This document shows, piece after piece, positions 28,134-36,489 of a stretch of DNA of 64,000 nucleotides. Source of the stretch: Flavobacteriales bacterium (GTDB lineage: Bacteria; Bacteroidota; Bacteroidia; Flavobacteriales_D; Sanyastnellaceae). A program made the position numbers and the translations under genes. The stretch is from the NCBI GenBank assembly GCA_016722445.1, contig JADKIZ010000016.1, positions 1 through 64,000 on the forward strand, read 5' to 3'. A model generated the notes under the pieces. It had not been told where the DNA came from. It saw nothing but the letters and a program-made list of their open reading frames with translations, and did no database searches. Within the stretch, counting starts at the first letter, position 1. Each line of letters opens with the position of its first letter.

Positions 28134-29480
28134 TCAGGATTTTTTGCGATAAGAAGTTTTGAAAGTCTTTCCTTTTTTTCCAGGGGAAGATCTTTTGGTT
28201 TTATTGGTTGGCGTATTTTTTTTCGCAGGCTTAGCGGATGGTTTCCTTTTTTTCTCATGAAATGCGCCTTTGAATTCGGGATCTTCCAAGCGTTTCTGCC
28301 TGTCAATTTCGCGCATCTGCTCTTGAAATTCTGGTTTCGGTGTTTCAAATTCACCGACATTTTCCGGTAGTGGTTTTCGATCGATAAACTGCCTGATCAG
28401 TTGTTCAATTTTTTTGACATGATATTTTTCCGAAGCATCCATAAAACTGATGGCCACACCAGTTTTGAATGCACGACCTGTTCTTCCAATACGATGAACA
28501 TAATCTTCGTAATGCGAAGGAATATTGAAATTGATCACGTGTGATACTTCAAAAACATCGATGCCACGTGCACTCACGTCGGTGCTGATGAGTATCCTTA
28601 CATCACCCCCTTTGAAATCGTCGATGGCGTTGATCCTGGCATTTTGTCCTTTGTTGGAATGCAGCAAGCGCATTTCGCCTACCGATTTTCGTTCGAGGTA
28701 TTTGAAGATTTGTGTCGCTTCTTCTTTCGTCCTCACAAATACCATGACTCTTGCGAAGCTCTCATCGGACAATAATTTTTCCAGCAAATCGAGTTTGACC
28801 CGGAAATTGGCTGTCTCATAAATGTATTGTGCTACTGTGGTAGCTGGAGTAGCCTGTGGTGTTACTTCGATGCGTGTCGGAAATAGCAGAAAATTGTCGG
28901 CAAGCTTTTCTACCTTTTCAGGAAAAGTGGCTGAAAAAAGCAATTGTTGTTTTTTCTGCGGAAATTTTTCCTGCACATCCCGCAACTGAGGCCAGAAACC
29001 CATGTCCATCATCCTGTCGCATTCATCCAACACGATGTGTTTGATTTTTTTCGCAGGGATTTCACCACGCATATACAACTCGAGAAAACGACCTGGAGTG
29101 GATACAATCAAATCGACACCCGATTGCAATTTTTCTGCTTGGGCTTTAGGACCTATGCCTCCATAGAGTGCGGCCCATCGCAAGTCGGTATTGACCGCCA
29201 ACTGTGCTACGCTCTTTTCTACCTGAACCACAAGTTCTTTGGTAGGTACCAGAATCAGACAACGCGGATCGGTGCCTTGTGCATATTTCAGCAACTGCAA
29301 TAACGGAAGCAAATAGGCCGCAGTTTTTCCGGTGCCGGTTTGTGCAATTCCAATCACATCCTGGCCTGCAAGTATGCGGGGGATGGCTTTCTCCTGTATT
29401 TCAGTTGGCGTTGTATATCCAGCGGCCTCAATGGCCTCGAGAAATTGTTTGGTTATTTTGAGATCTGAAAATGTCATCAT
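28134..29480 (-). CDS. DEAD-box family RNA helicase (DECD variant)
   Basis: 448 residues from the ATG at 29480 (MMTFSDLKITKQFL); the longer upstream frame overlaps the LOG gene and was rejected. Motifs in order: Q motif (GYTTPTEIQEKAIP), I AQTGTGKT, Ia PTKELV, Ib STPGRF, II DECD rather than DEAD, III SAT, IV VMVFVRTKEE, V STDVSARGID, VI HRIGRTGR. A ~90-residue Lys/Pro/Ser-rich tail (KKRKPSAKPAKKNT) likely binds RNA. Role: ATP-dependent RNA unwinding, e.g. in ribosome assembly or cold response. The Asp-to-Cys change in box II is unusual among bacterial members, although the DEC(D/H) form is known in eukaryotic helicases. Confidence 0.92.
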   Translation of the reverse strand: MMTFSDLKITKQFLEAIEAAGYTTPTEIQEKAIPRILAGQDVIGIAQTGTGKTAAYLLPLLQLLKYAQGTDPRCLILVPTKELVVQVEKSVAQLAVNTDLRWAALYGGIGPKAQAEKLQSGVDLIVSTPGRFLELYMRGEIPAKKIKHIVLDECDRMMDMGFWPQLRDVQEKFPQKKQQLLFSATFPEKVEKLADNFLLFPTRIEVTPQATPATTVAQYIYETANFRVKLDLLEKLLSDESFARVMVFVRTKEEATQIFKYLERKSVGEMRLLHSNKGQNARINAIDDFKGGDVRILISTDVSARGIDVFEVSHVINFNIPSHYEDYVHRIGRTGRAFKTGVAISFMDASEKYHVKKIEQLIRQFIDRKPLPENVGEFETPKPEFQEQMREIDRQKRLEDPEFKGAFHEKKRKPSAKPAKKNTPTNKTKRSSPGKKGKTFKTSYRKKS

Positions 29481-29493
29481 ACATGTTATGGCA

Positions 29494-30075
29494 TCACACC
29501 TGATCCTTCGATATCCAATGAGGAACCGGCGGTGCAATATATTTTTCCATCTTATCAAGAAGTGTTGTCGGATTTTCATCCATGAGCAACATGCTTCTGT
29601 TTTCTGCGCTGAGAAATCCTTCACTCACCATATTGTCGAGCATGGCAACAAGATGGTTGAAGTATCCTCTGGTATTCAGCAAACCTATTGGATAAGTGTG
29701 CAAGCCCAACTGTGCCCAGGTGAGTATTTCGAATAATTCGTCCAATGTGCCATATCCACCGGGCATTGCAATGATGCCATCACTCAGAGAATGCATCAGT
29801 GCTTTTCGTTCATGCATCGATTTGACCACGTGCATTTCCTGTAAATGGTCATGTGCAACTTCTTTGGTTCTAAGGAAGGTGGGTATCACGCCAATCACAT
29901 GGCCGCCAGCGCTTAACGCAGCATCCGCGGTGATTCCCATCATGCCGATTTTTCCACCACCAAATACAATTTGGATTTTTCGGGATACAAGTTCGTTGGC
30001 CATGCTTTTGGCTGCATCGGCATATGCCGCGTTGTTTCCGGACCCTGCACCGCAAAATACAGTCACTGCTTTCAT
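29494..30075 (-). CDS. LOG-family Rossmann protein (TIGR00730-like), copy 2
   Basis: 193 residues, the common short form of the LOG family. Starts MKAVTVFCGAGSGNN (usual CGSS/CGAG nucleotide loop), then VFGGGKIGMMGITADA and IAMPGGYGTLDELFEILTWA (PGGxGTxxE). Predicted nucleoside-monophosphate phosphoribohydrolase, cytosolic. Followed 13 bp downstream by the helicase gene, so it probably heads the unit LOG-helicase-DUF3817-HerA. Paralogue of the 237-residue protein at 25383-26096; only the motif regions are clearly alike. Confidence 0.9.
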   Translation of the reverse strand: MKAVTVFCGAGSGNNAAYADAAKSMANELVSRKIQIVFGGGKIGMMGITADAALSAGGHVIGVIPTFLRTKEVAHDHLQEMHVVKSMHERKALMHSLSDGIIAMPGGYGTLDELFEILTWAQLGLHTYPIGLLNTRGYFNHLVAMLDNMVSEGFLSAENRSMLLMDENPTTLLDKMEKYIAPPVPHWISKDQV

Positions 30076-30095
30076 GTCGGGAAAATTACAAAGGG

Positions 30096-30119
30096 AAGGG
30101 CATCCCGAGGGATGCCCTT
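30096..30119. terminator. Perfect 10-bp hairpin between two minus-strand genes
   Basis: AAGGGCATCC / GGATGCCCTT around a CGAG loop, between the stop of the lamin-tail gene and the start of the LOG gene. The U-run is good on the + strand (TTTTATCTCTTTT) and poor on the minus strand, so its terminator role for the minus-strand gene is likely but not certain. Confidence 0.55.
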
Positions 30120-30143
30120 TTATCTCTTTTATCCAATGAATTG

Positions 30144-31799
30144 TTACTGTTTCATGATTCGTACGATTCTTCCCTGATCGTCACGTAACAAGTACATGCC
30201 TGTTTCCAGATTGGCCAGATTCAATTGTTGTACTTTGTTTTCTGCCATGACTAATTTTCCGGCAATATTGAATACTTGCACATTCAACATTTCGTTGAAT
30301 CTGATGATGTCCTGCGCGGGATTGGGATAGACTTCAAAGGTTGTGGTTGTTGATTCCACTACTTGAATTGTTCCGGCGTTGTTGCTGTATTCTGGTGTTG
30401 TACCTACGAATAAAAACCATGTTTCAGATCCATCGGTGATGCGCCCCAGTGAAGTGTCTGGTGCGATATATCCCCATTCTAATTCATCTGCAAGCGTGAA
30501 TCCATCCTGACCTACCAGACTGAGGTATTCTCCGTTGTTGCTCAATCGGAAACCAGCATGACGGACACCTTGTTGTTGATCCGCATCAGCCCAAAACAAC
30601 AGCCAGCCATGTGCCGGAACGATCACGCTATCCGGAAAGTCGGTAGGTATTTTCCACTTATTGCGAACGAGCGGATCATCGCTCATATAGTAACCACCCA
30701 CATTGATATCGAAATTGTTTGGATTGTACAATTCTATCCAATCTTCAAATTCATTCAGATTGTCAATGGTATCCGTTTGATTGGCAGTGAGAATTTCATT
30801 GATCAAAATGTTTTGTGGTTCAATGATGATCAGCGAATTGCTCACCGTAGGTGTCGGAATGCTGAAATCAATGCTTGTCGCAGAACCATCCGATTGGCGA
30901 CCATAGCTGTGATCGGTAGCAATTGTACTGTAGGTATAACTGTCAATGTTGGTGATGCCATCCGGACCAGTCAGAACAATTGTTCCTCCTGTATTGTCAA
31001 GGAAAAATGGCGCGTGATTGACGTCGTCTGCAAGATCATTATCACACCAGATCAGTGTAAAACCGCCAGCGGGTATCACCGTGCGGTATGGACTAGATGC
31101 TGGTACTTGCCATTGTTGAAGGTCGCCATTTACACTGAGATAATAATTGGCCAGATTCACCTGATGTGCATTGGGGTTGTATATCTCAAACCATTGATCA
31201 AACTCATGTTCCGGATCATCATAGGTTGTGGCGTTATCGGTTTGCACTTCATTGATGAAAAGCAAATCATTGTTCAGGATTTCTACGTTGTTATCGTCGA
31301 ATGTCACATTGTTGAAGTACTGCCATGTATCACATCCATCGCAGGTACGGCCCCAACTGATGTCTGAAGCCATGACAGGATAGGAAACGCTATCAATGAT
31401 GGTTACACCGTCCGGGGCTGTCAGTAGAAAGGTTTCACCATCGACGCTAAGTGTAAAACCTGCATTGTGGTCGGCTCCTTGGGGAGTTGTATTGCCATAG
31501 TCGTCGTCGATCCAGAAAACAATAAAATTGTTGGGAAGTACCGTGGTTATACCCGCATCATCAGCTGGAATCTGCCATTTATCGAGGCTATCCGGATCAT
31601 CACTGATATAATATCCTGCGAGATTGGTGATACCACTTCCGGGCGGATTGTAGATTTCAACCCAGTCGTCGTATTCGAAGAAATCATCCATCTCTCCAGC
31701 TTGATTGGAAGCGATGATTTCGTTGATACGAAGGTTCATGTTTTGGGTCATGCCGGTGAGCGCTACTGCGAGAAAAACAATGGTGATGAATGATTTCAT
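30144..31799 (-). CDS. Secreted protein with three lamin-tail domains and a T9SS sorting tail
   Basis: 551 residues. Signal peptide MKSFITIVFLAVALTGMTQ. Three lamin-tail (LTD) domains, ~20-150, ~180-310 and ~325-455, each opening with LRINEIIASNQAGEMDD-, LFINEVQTDN- or ILINEILTANQTD-like sequence and containing DWVEIYNP / QWFEIYNP / DWIELYNP, GYYISDD and a W..P turn. The C-terminal ~80 residues are a T9SS type A tail: TTFEVYPNPAQDIIRF, VFNIAGKLV, LETGMYLLRD and a basic end. Predicted cell-surface or released. LTD modules are common in secreted Bacteroidota enzymes, but no catalytic domain is present here. A 16-bp palindrome lies 43 bp upstream. Confidence 0.9.
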   Translation of the reverse strand: MKSFITIVFLAVALTGMTQNMNLRINEIIASNQAGEMDDFFEYDDWVEIYNPPGSGITNLAGYYISDDPDSLDKWQIPADDAGITTVLPNNFIVFWIDDDYGNTTPQGADHNAGFTLSVDGETFLLTAPDGVTIIDSVSYPVMASDISWGRTCDGCDTWQYFNNVTFDDNNVEILNNDLLFINEVQTDNATTYDDPEHEFDQWFEIYNPNAHQVNLANYYLSVNGDLQQWQVPASSPYRTVIPAGGFTLIWCDNDLADDVNHAPFFLDNTGGTIVLTGPDGITNIDSYTYSTIATDHSYGRQSDGSATSIDFSIPTPTVSNSLIIIEPQNILINEILTANQTDTIDNLNEFEDWIELYNPNNFDINVGGYYMSDDPLVRNKWKIPTDFPDSVIVPAHGWLLFWADADQQQGVRHAGFRLSNNGEYLSLVGQDGFTLADELEWGYIAPDTSLGRITDGSETWFLFVGTTPEYSNNAGTIQVVESTTTTFEVYPNPAQDIIRFNEMLNVQVFNIAGKLVMAENKVQQLNLANLETGMYLLRDDQGRIVRIMKQ

Positions 31800-31842
31800 A
31801 AAACTTTATCTGGTGAGCGAAAATACGTTTATTGCGTGATTT

Positions 31843-31858
31843 ACCCTAACGTTAGGGT
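31843..31858. promoter_or_regulatory. Perfect 16-bp palindrome upstream of the lamin-tail gene
   Basis: ACCCTAACGTTAGGGT, perfectly self-complementary, within TGATTTACCC..GGGTCA. On the minus strand it sits about 17 bp upstream of a -7-like TATTTTCG (31825-31818), where a -33 element would be. Operator-like. The remainder of 31800-32138 shows nothing else I can support. Confidence 0.4.
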
Positions 31859-32093
31859 CATACATTCTTAACAATAAAAAGGATGAAACCTTTGGGTGGA
31901 AGGTATAATCCATTGAATATGGAATGAGGTGAAATTTCTGGTGGTTCTGCAGATGGTTTTGTGTATAGATCGATGGGAATGACAGGTTTGTCTTTTATTA
32001 CACCTGAGATGTTGTGTTTGTAAATCCATTACAACCAAACAACCTAAAATTGCCGTATATTTTCCTCTTTTTATCGGCTGAAAATCTTTAAAA

Positions 32094-32132
32094 TTGTTGT
32101 GGTAATCTGATAGGGGTTTTTACCTTGTACAA
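32094..32132 (+). promoter_or_regulatory. Possible promoter and TTGTACAA operator of dinB
   Basis: TTG repeats at 32094-32099 and TACCTTGT at 32121-32128 loosely fit Bacteroidetes -33/-7 boxes with 21 bp between. The 8-bp palindrome TTGTACAA (32125-32132) overlaps the -7 box and ends 6 bp before the dinB ATG, a position suited to a repressor site. No LexA consensus can be confirmed. Confidence 0.3.
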
Positions 32133-32138
32133 AGTAGC

Positions 32139-33350
32139 ATGGAACGCGCAGTGATGCATATGGACCTCGATACGTTTTTCGTATCTGTGGAGCGGCTGTT
32201 GGACAGCAGGCTCAATGGTAAGCCTGTGCTCATCGGTGGAACATCCGACCGCGGTGTTGTGGCTTCATGTAGTTATGAGGCGCGGACATTTGGCGTTCAC
32301 AGCGCCATGCCCATGAAACTCGCCCGACAACTTTGTCCAGATGCCATCATCATCAGAGGGAATTCTGGAAATTATATGAAGTACTCTGACATGGTTTCAG
32401 AGATCGTGCGCGAAGCTGTTCCGGTTTTCGAAAAAACTTCGGTGGATGAATTCTACTGCGATATGAGCGGTATGGATAAATTCTTCGGATGTTTTCAATA
32501 TGGTGCAGAGCTGCGTGACAGGGTAATACGCGAAACAGGACTTCCGATTTCTTTTGGTCTTTCCATCAATAAAACGGTTTCGAAAGTGGCAACGGGTGAA
32601 GCAAAACCCAACAATAAAATGCATATTCTTTCTGGGCATGAGAAGGGATTTCTTGCACCACTTTCCATCAAAAAAATTCCCATGGTAGGCGATAAAACCT
32701 ATCAGACATTGCGAAATATGGGTGTGAGTAAAATCATCACCGTGCAGGAAATGCCCATCCAATTGATGGAAAATGCATTTGGTGAAAATGGTGTTGCCAT
32801 CTGGAAAAAAGCCAATGGTATTGATAACTCTCCCGTGATTCCATATCAGGAAAGAAAATCTATTTCGACTGAAAGAACTTTCGATCGCGATACCATTGAT
32901 GTGGTGAAACTGCGTGGCATCCTGCTGGCAATGGCGGAAAATCTGGCTTTCCAATTGCGAAGAGGTAATAAACTTACATCATGCGTTACACTCAAAGTGC
33001 GGTATTCTGATTTTCAAACACAAACTTTGCAGGCGCGAATTCCTTATACCGCAGCTGATCATTTGCTGATTCCTAAAGTGCTCGAACTTTTTGATAAACT
33101 CTACAACAGAAGACTTCTGGTCAGACTCGTCGGCGTGAAATTGAGTCACCTTGTAGGTGGTGGATACCAAATCAATTTGTTTGATGATACCGAAGAACGC
33201 ATCAATCTTTATCAGGCTATGGATAAAATGCGCGAAAAATTCGGCGATCGTGCTGTGATGAACGCGGCAGGAATGACGGCAAAATCCATCGGCCGTTGGA
33301 ATCCATTCAATGGTGATGCGCCGCCACTGCTGGCCAACCGACGTCAATAA
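32139..33350 (+). CDS. dinB: DNA polymerase IV (Y-family, translesion)
   Basis: 403 residues. Catalytic motifs: HMDLDTFFVSVE (metal-binding Asp 9), SYEARTFGV steric-gate region, SVDEFYCDMSGM (Asp/Glu pair near 107), GLSINKTVSKVATGEAKPN, helix-hairpin-helix IPMVGDKTYQTLRNMG, and the little-finger domain with ERKSISTERTF. QINLFDD at 344-350 is a good beta-clamp-binding motif. Makes error-prone extensions past lesions. It lies 31 bp before a dnaE-type polymerase gene in the same direction, the arrangement of damage-inducible mutagenesis cassettes in Bacteroidota. A palindrome TTGTACAA just before the start may be a damage-response operator (inference). Confidence 0.93.
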   Translation: MERAVMHMDLDTFFVSVERLLDSRLNGKPVLIGGTSDRGVVASCSYEARTFGVHSAMPMKLARQLCPDAIIIRGNSGNYMKYSDMVSEIVREAVPVFEKTSVDEFYCDMSGMDKFFGCFQYGAELRDRVIRETGLPISFGLSINKTVSKVATGEAKPNNKMHILSGHEKGFLAPLSIKKIPMVGDKTYQTLRNMGVSKIITVQEMPIQLMENAFGENGVAIWKKANGIDNSPVIPYQERKSISTERTFDRDTIDVVKLRGILLAMAENLAFQLRRGNKLTSCVTLKVRYSDFQTQTLQARIPYTAADHLLIPKVLELFDKLYNRRLLVRLVGVKLSHLVGGGYQINLFDDTEERINLYQAMDKMREKFGDRAVMNAAGMTAKSIGRWNPFNGDAPPLLANRRQ

Positions 33351-33381
33351 TTTTTACAACGCATAAAGGGATAATGTCGGA

Positions 33382-36300
33382 ATGATCAACACCCATTCAT
33401 TCTATTCTTTGAGATATGGCGCAATGGATCCAACTGCGCTACTCACTCTTGCAAAGGAGAAGGGATGGCGTGAATGTGTTCTGACTGACATCAATTGTAC
33501 GGCTGGATTGATCGAATTCGCCAGACTTGCTCCAAAATTCAACGTTCGACCAATTGCAGGTATCGACTTTAGGAATGGAATCAAACAACGTTATGTCGCC
33601 ATTGCTAAAAACAACGAAGGCTTTGCACAGATCACCGAACATCTTTCAAAACATTTACACGAGGAAAGCGAATTTGATGCAGTAGCATCGGCATTTACTG
33701 ATGTCTATGTGGTCTATCCGTTTTCAGTATTAAATGAAGAGAAACGAAGTCCTGAAAACTTTCCATTGCGCGAACACGAGTTCATCGGTGTTGCCGTACG
33801 CGATATTCCGAAATTGAGATTTTCCAAATGGAAAAATTTCCCAGAAAAACTAGTGGCCATGCATACTGTTACGTTTCGGAACAAACGTGACTTTAATGCA
33901 CATCGACTGCTGCGTGCAATTGATTTGAACACGTTGTTGAGTAAGCTACCAGTTGATGAACAAGCATTGCCCGATGATGTAATGCACACATGCGATGAAT
34001 TGATTCTTGCTTTCGAAGACTTTCCCAAAGCGATTGAAAATATGGAGCAGCTGATGCGCAATGCTTCCATCGATTTCGGATTTGAATCGGGCAATCATAA
34101 AAACCAAAAATATTATACCGGAAATGAAGATGATGACAACAGGCTCATCGAAGAATTGTGCAGATATGGATTGAAGTACCGTTATCCAAACGCGGATGAA
34201 GTGGTGATGACGAGACTGAAAAAGGAATTTGAATTGATTCGTGAGAAAAAATTTGTGTCCTATTTTCTCATCAATTGGGATATCATCAATTATGCACGCA
34301 GCAAAGATTATTACTACGTGGGAAGAGGAAGCGGTGCAAATAGTATGGTGGCTTATCTCTTGCGAATCACCGACGTAGATCCACTGGAACTCGATCTCTA
34401 TTTTGAAAGGTTCATCAATCTCTTCCGACAAAATCCTCCCGATTTCGATATTGACTTTTCCTGGAAAGACCGCGAGGATATGACTCGGTATATTTTCGAG
34501 CGATTCAGAAACGTGACATTGCTTGATACATTCAATACCTTTCAATACAGCGCCGTGGTGCGGGAGTTGGGAAAAGTTTTTGGTATTCCGAAATCGGAAA
34601 TTGATATGCTGAGCGATGGCAAATACAATTTTGATCAACTGGATCAGATCCACCAACTCGTGTTGCAATACGGCACACAGCTCCGCGATTTTCCGAATTA
34701 CATCAGTATTCACTCTGCAGGAATTCTGATCACGGAGAAACCCATTTATTACTACGGTGCCACATTTATGCCTCCCAAAGGTTTTCCTACCGCACAATTT
34801 GATATGCATCAGGCGGAAGACATAGGAATCAATAAACTGGATATCCTTTCACAACGTGGACTCGGAAAAATTAAGGATACCATCACCATCATTCACTACA
34901 ATCAACCTGAAAAATCGGATATCGATATTCACGATATCAATCGCTTTAAACACGACGAACAATGCAATGAATTATTGAGGAAGGCGGAAGCATTGGGGTG
35001 TTTTTATGTTGAGTCTCCAGCCATGCGCATGTTGCTGACCAAACTGCAAACGCATGACTACCTCGGTTTGGTCGCTGCAAGTTCTGTTATTCGTCCCGGT
35101 GTTTCTTCCTCCGGAATAATGAGGCAGTACATTCTTCGTGAACGTTTCCCGGAACGCAGGAAGGAAGCACCATTGCCTCTCTTACAACTCATGCCTGAAA
35201 CGTACGGCGTGATGGTGTATCAAGAAGATGTAATCAAAGTGGCACATGAATTTGCCGGTTTGTCACTTGGTGAAGCCGACGTACTTCGCAGAGGTATGAG
35301 CGGCAAATTCCGCGGCAGGGAAGAATTCGAAAAGGCACGTCTGAAATTTTTAGAAGGTGGCGTAGAGAAGGGGCATGCTCCTGAATTGGTCAATGAAGTG
35401 TGGCGTCAGGTAGAGAGCTTTGCCGGTTATGCCTTTGCAAAAGGACACAGTGCCAGTTACGCGGTAGAAAGTTATCAGTGCCTTTTTTTGAAAGCATATT
35501 TTCCTTTGGAATACATGACAGCTACCATCAATAACTATGGTGGATTTTATCGAACAGAAATATACGTACATGAGGCCAGAATGAAAGGTGCTGTCATCGA
35601 AGCACCTTGTGTGAATACTTCATTTGATGGTGCGGTGATTCGCGGGAATGTCATCACGTTGGGTATGGAAATAATCCGGGAATTGGAACACAATACACGT
35701 CTGCACATCATCGAAGCGCGCGGTGATCATCCTTTTGCTTCATTGAATGATTTTCTGGATCGGGTGAAAATAAGTTTGGATCAATGTGTTCTTCTCGCCA
35801 GAGCGGGAGCCTTGCGTTTTACCGGTTTGGGTAAAAAAGAATTGATGTGGCAATTGCATTTTAGATTGGGTAAAACAAAAGGAACCAATCCGGAACAAAG
35901 ACTGTTTGAACCGACACGCACGGATGCGACTTTACCCAAACTTGAACACCATTGGCTGGAAGACTCTTATGACGAATTGGAATTGTTTGGATTTCCGCTT
36001 TGTAATCCTTTCGATTTATTGAACATTCATGCTCTTGCTGAAGATCATCCATTGAGACACGAAGAAATTCAGTCTGCGAACTTTCATCAATTTGTCGGTA
36101 AGGAAATTTCGACCATTGGATACAAAGTAACCCTCAAACCAACCAGCACATCGAAAGGTCAAAGCATGTTCTTCGGAACATTTTTAGATCGCTCCGGACA
36201 TTTTATTGATACAGTACATTTTCCACCTGTGGCCAGAGAATTTCCCGTTTCCGGTTGGGGATTGTTTTACATCAAAGGCAAAGTGATGGAGGAATTTGAT

Positions 36301-36468
36301 GCCATAACGATTGAAGTTACAGCAATACAAAGACTGCAACTTTACAATGATCCGCGCCTTGAAGATACTCCTTCACATCCGGCGTTGATGAAAAAACAAT
36401 CCTCCAATGACAGATGGATGACACGTCATTTCGCTGGTGGTGCACCAGGCGATAAAAAGCATGAGTGA
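33382..36468 (+). CDS. dnaE2: DnaE-type DNA polymerase III alpha, probably the error-prone form
   Basis: 1028 residues, about 130 shorter than replicative DnaE. N-terminal PHP domain begins INTHSFYSLRYGAMDP; the usual HxH is NxH and TDH is TDI, so the PHP metal site looks degenerate. Polymerase core: GRGSGANSMVAYLLRITDVD, PPDFDIDFSW (catalytic Asp pair near 355), INKLDILSQRGLGKI (third Asp near 488), YGVMVYQEDVIKVAHEFAGL and RRGMSGKFRGREEF. A C-terminal OB region is present (~905-1005), but the long tau-binding tail is missing. Pairing with dinB and the short length fit DnaE2-like translesion polymerase rather than the replicase. Convergent with the DPP-IV gene, 21 bp apart. Confidence 0.9.
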   Translation: MINTHSFYSLRYGAMDPTALLTLAKEKGWRECVLTDINCTAGLIEFARLAPKFNVRPIAGIDFRNGIKQRYVAIAKNNEGFAQITEHLSKHLHEESEFDAVASAFTDVYVVYPFSVLNEEKRSPENFPLREHEFIGVAVRDIPKLRFSKWKNFPEKLVAMHTVTFRNKRDFNAHRLLRAIDLNTLLSKLPVDEQALPDDVMHTCDELILAFEDFPKAIENMEQLMRNASIDFGFESGNHKNQKYYTGNEDDDNRLIEELCRYGLKYRYPNADEVVMTRLKKEFELIREKKFVSYFLINWDIINYARSKDYYYVGRGSGANSMVAYLLRITDVDPLELDLYFERFINLFRQNPPDFDIDFSWKDREDMTRYIFERFRNVTLLDTFNTFQYSAVVRELGKVFGIPKSEIDMLSDGKYNFDQLDQIHQLVLQYGTQLRDFPNYISIHSAGILITEKPIYYYGATFMPPKGFPTAQFDMHQAEDIGINKLDILSQRGLGKIKDTITIIHYNQPEKSDIDIHDINRFKHDEQCNELLRKAEALGCFYVESPAMRMLLTKLQTHDYLGLVAASSVIRPGVSSSGIMRQYILRERFPERRKEAPLPLLQLMPETYGVMVYQEDVIKVAHEFAGLSLGEADVLRRGMSGKFRGREEFEKARLKFLEGGVEKGHAPELVNEVWRQVESFAGYAFAKGHSASYAVESYQCLFLKAYFPLEYMTATINNYGGFYRTEIYVHEARMKGAVIEAPCVNTSFDGAVIRGNVITLGMEIIRELEHNTRLHIIEARGDHPFASLNDFLDRVKISLDQCVLLARAGALRFTGLGKKELMWQLHFRLGKTKGTNPEQRLFEPTRTDATLPKLEHHWLEDSYDELELFGFPLCNPFDLLNIHALAEDHPLRHEEIQSANFHQFVGKEISTIGYKVTLKPTSTSKGQSMFFGTFLDRSGHFIDTVHFPPVAREFPVSGWGLFYIKGKVMEEFDAITIEVTAIQRLQLYNDPRLEDTPSHPALMKKQSSNDRWMTRHFAGGAPGDKKHE

Positions 36469-36489
36469 TCTTAAAAGTTCAACTCAACA

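Noticed and set aside
30558..31367. 269-codon plus-strand frame
   Set aside because: It is opposite the lamin-tail protein, whose domains are unmistakable.
31843..31858. Telomere-like CCCTAA motif
   Set aside because: It occurs once as a palindrome, not as tandem repeats; an operator is more plausible.
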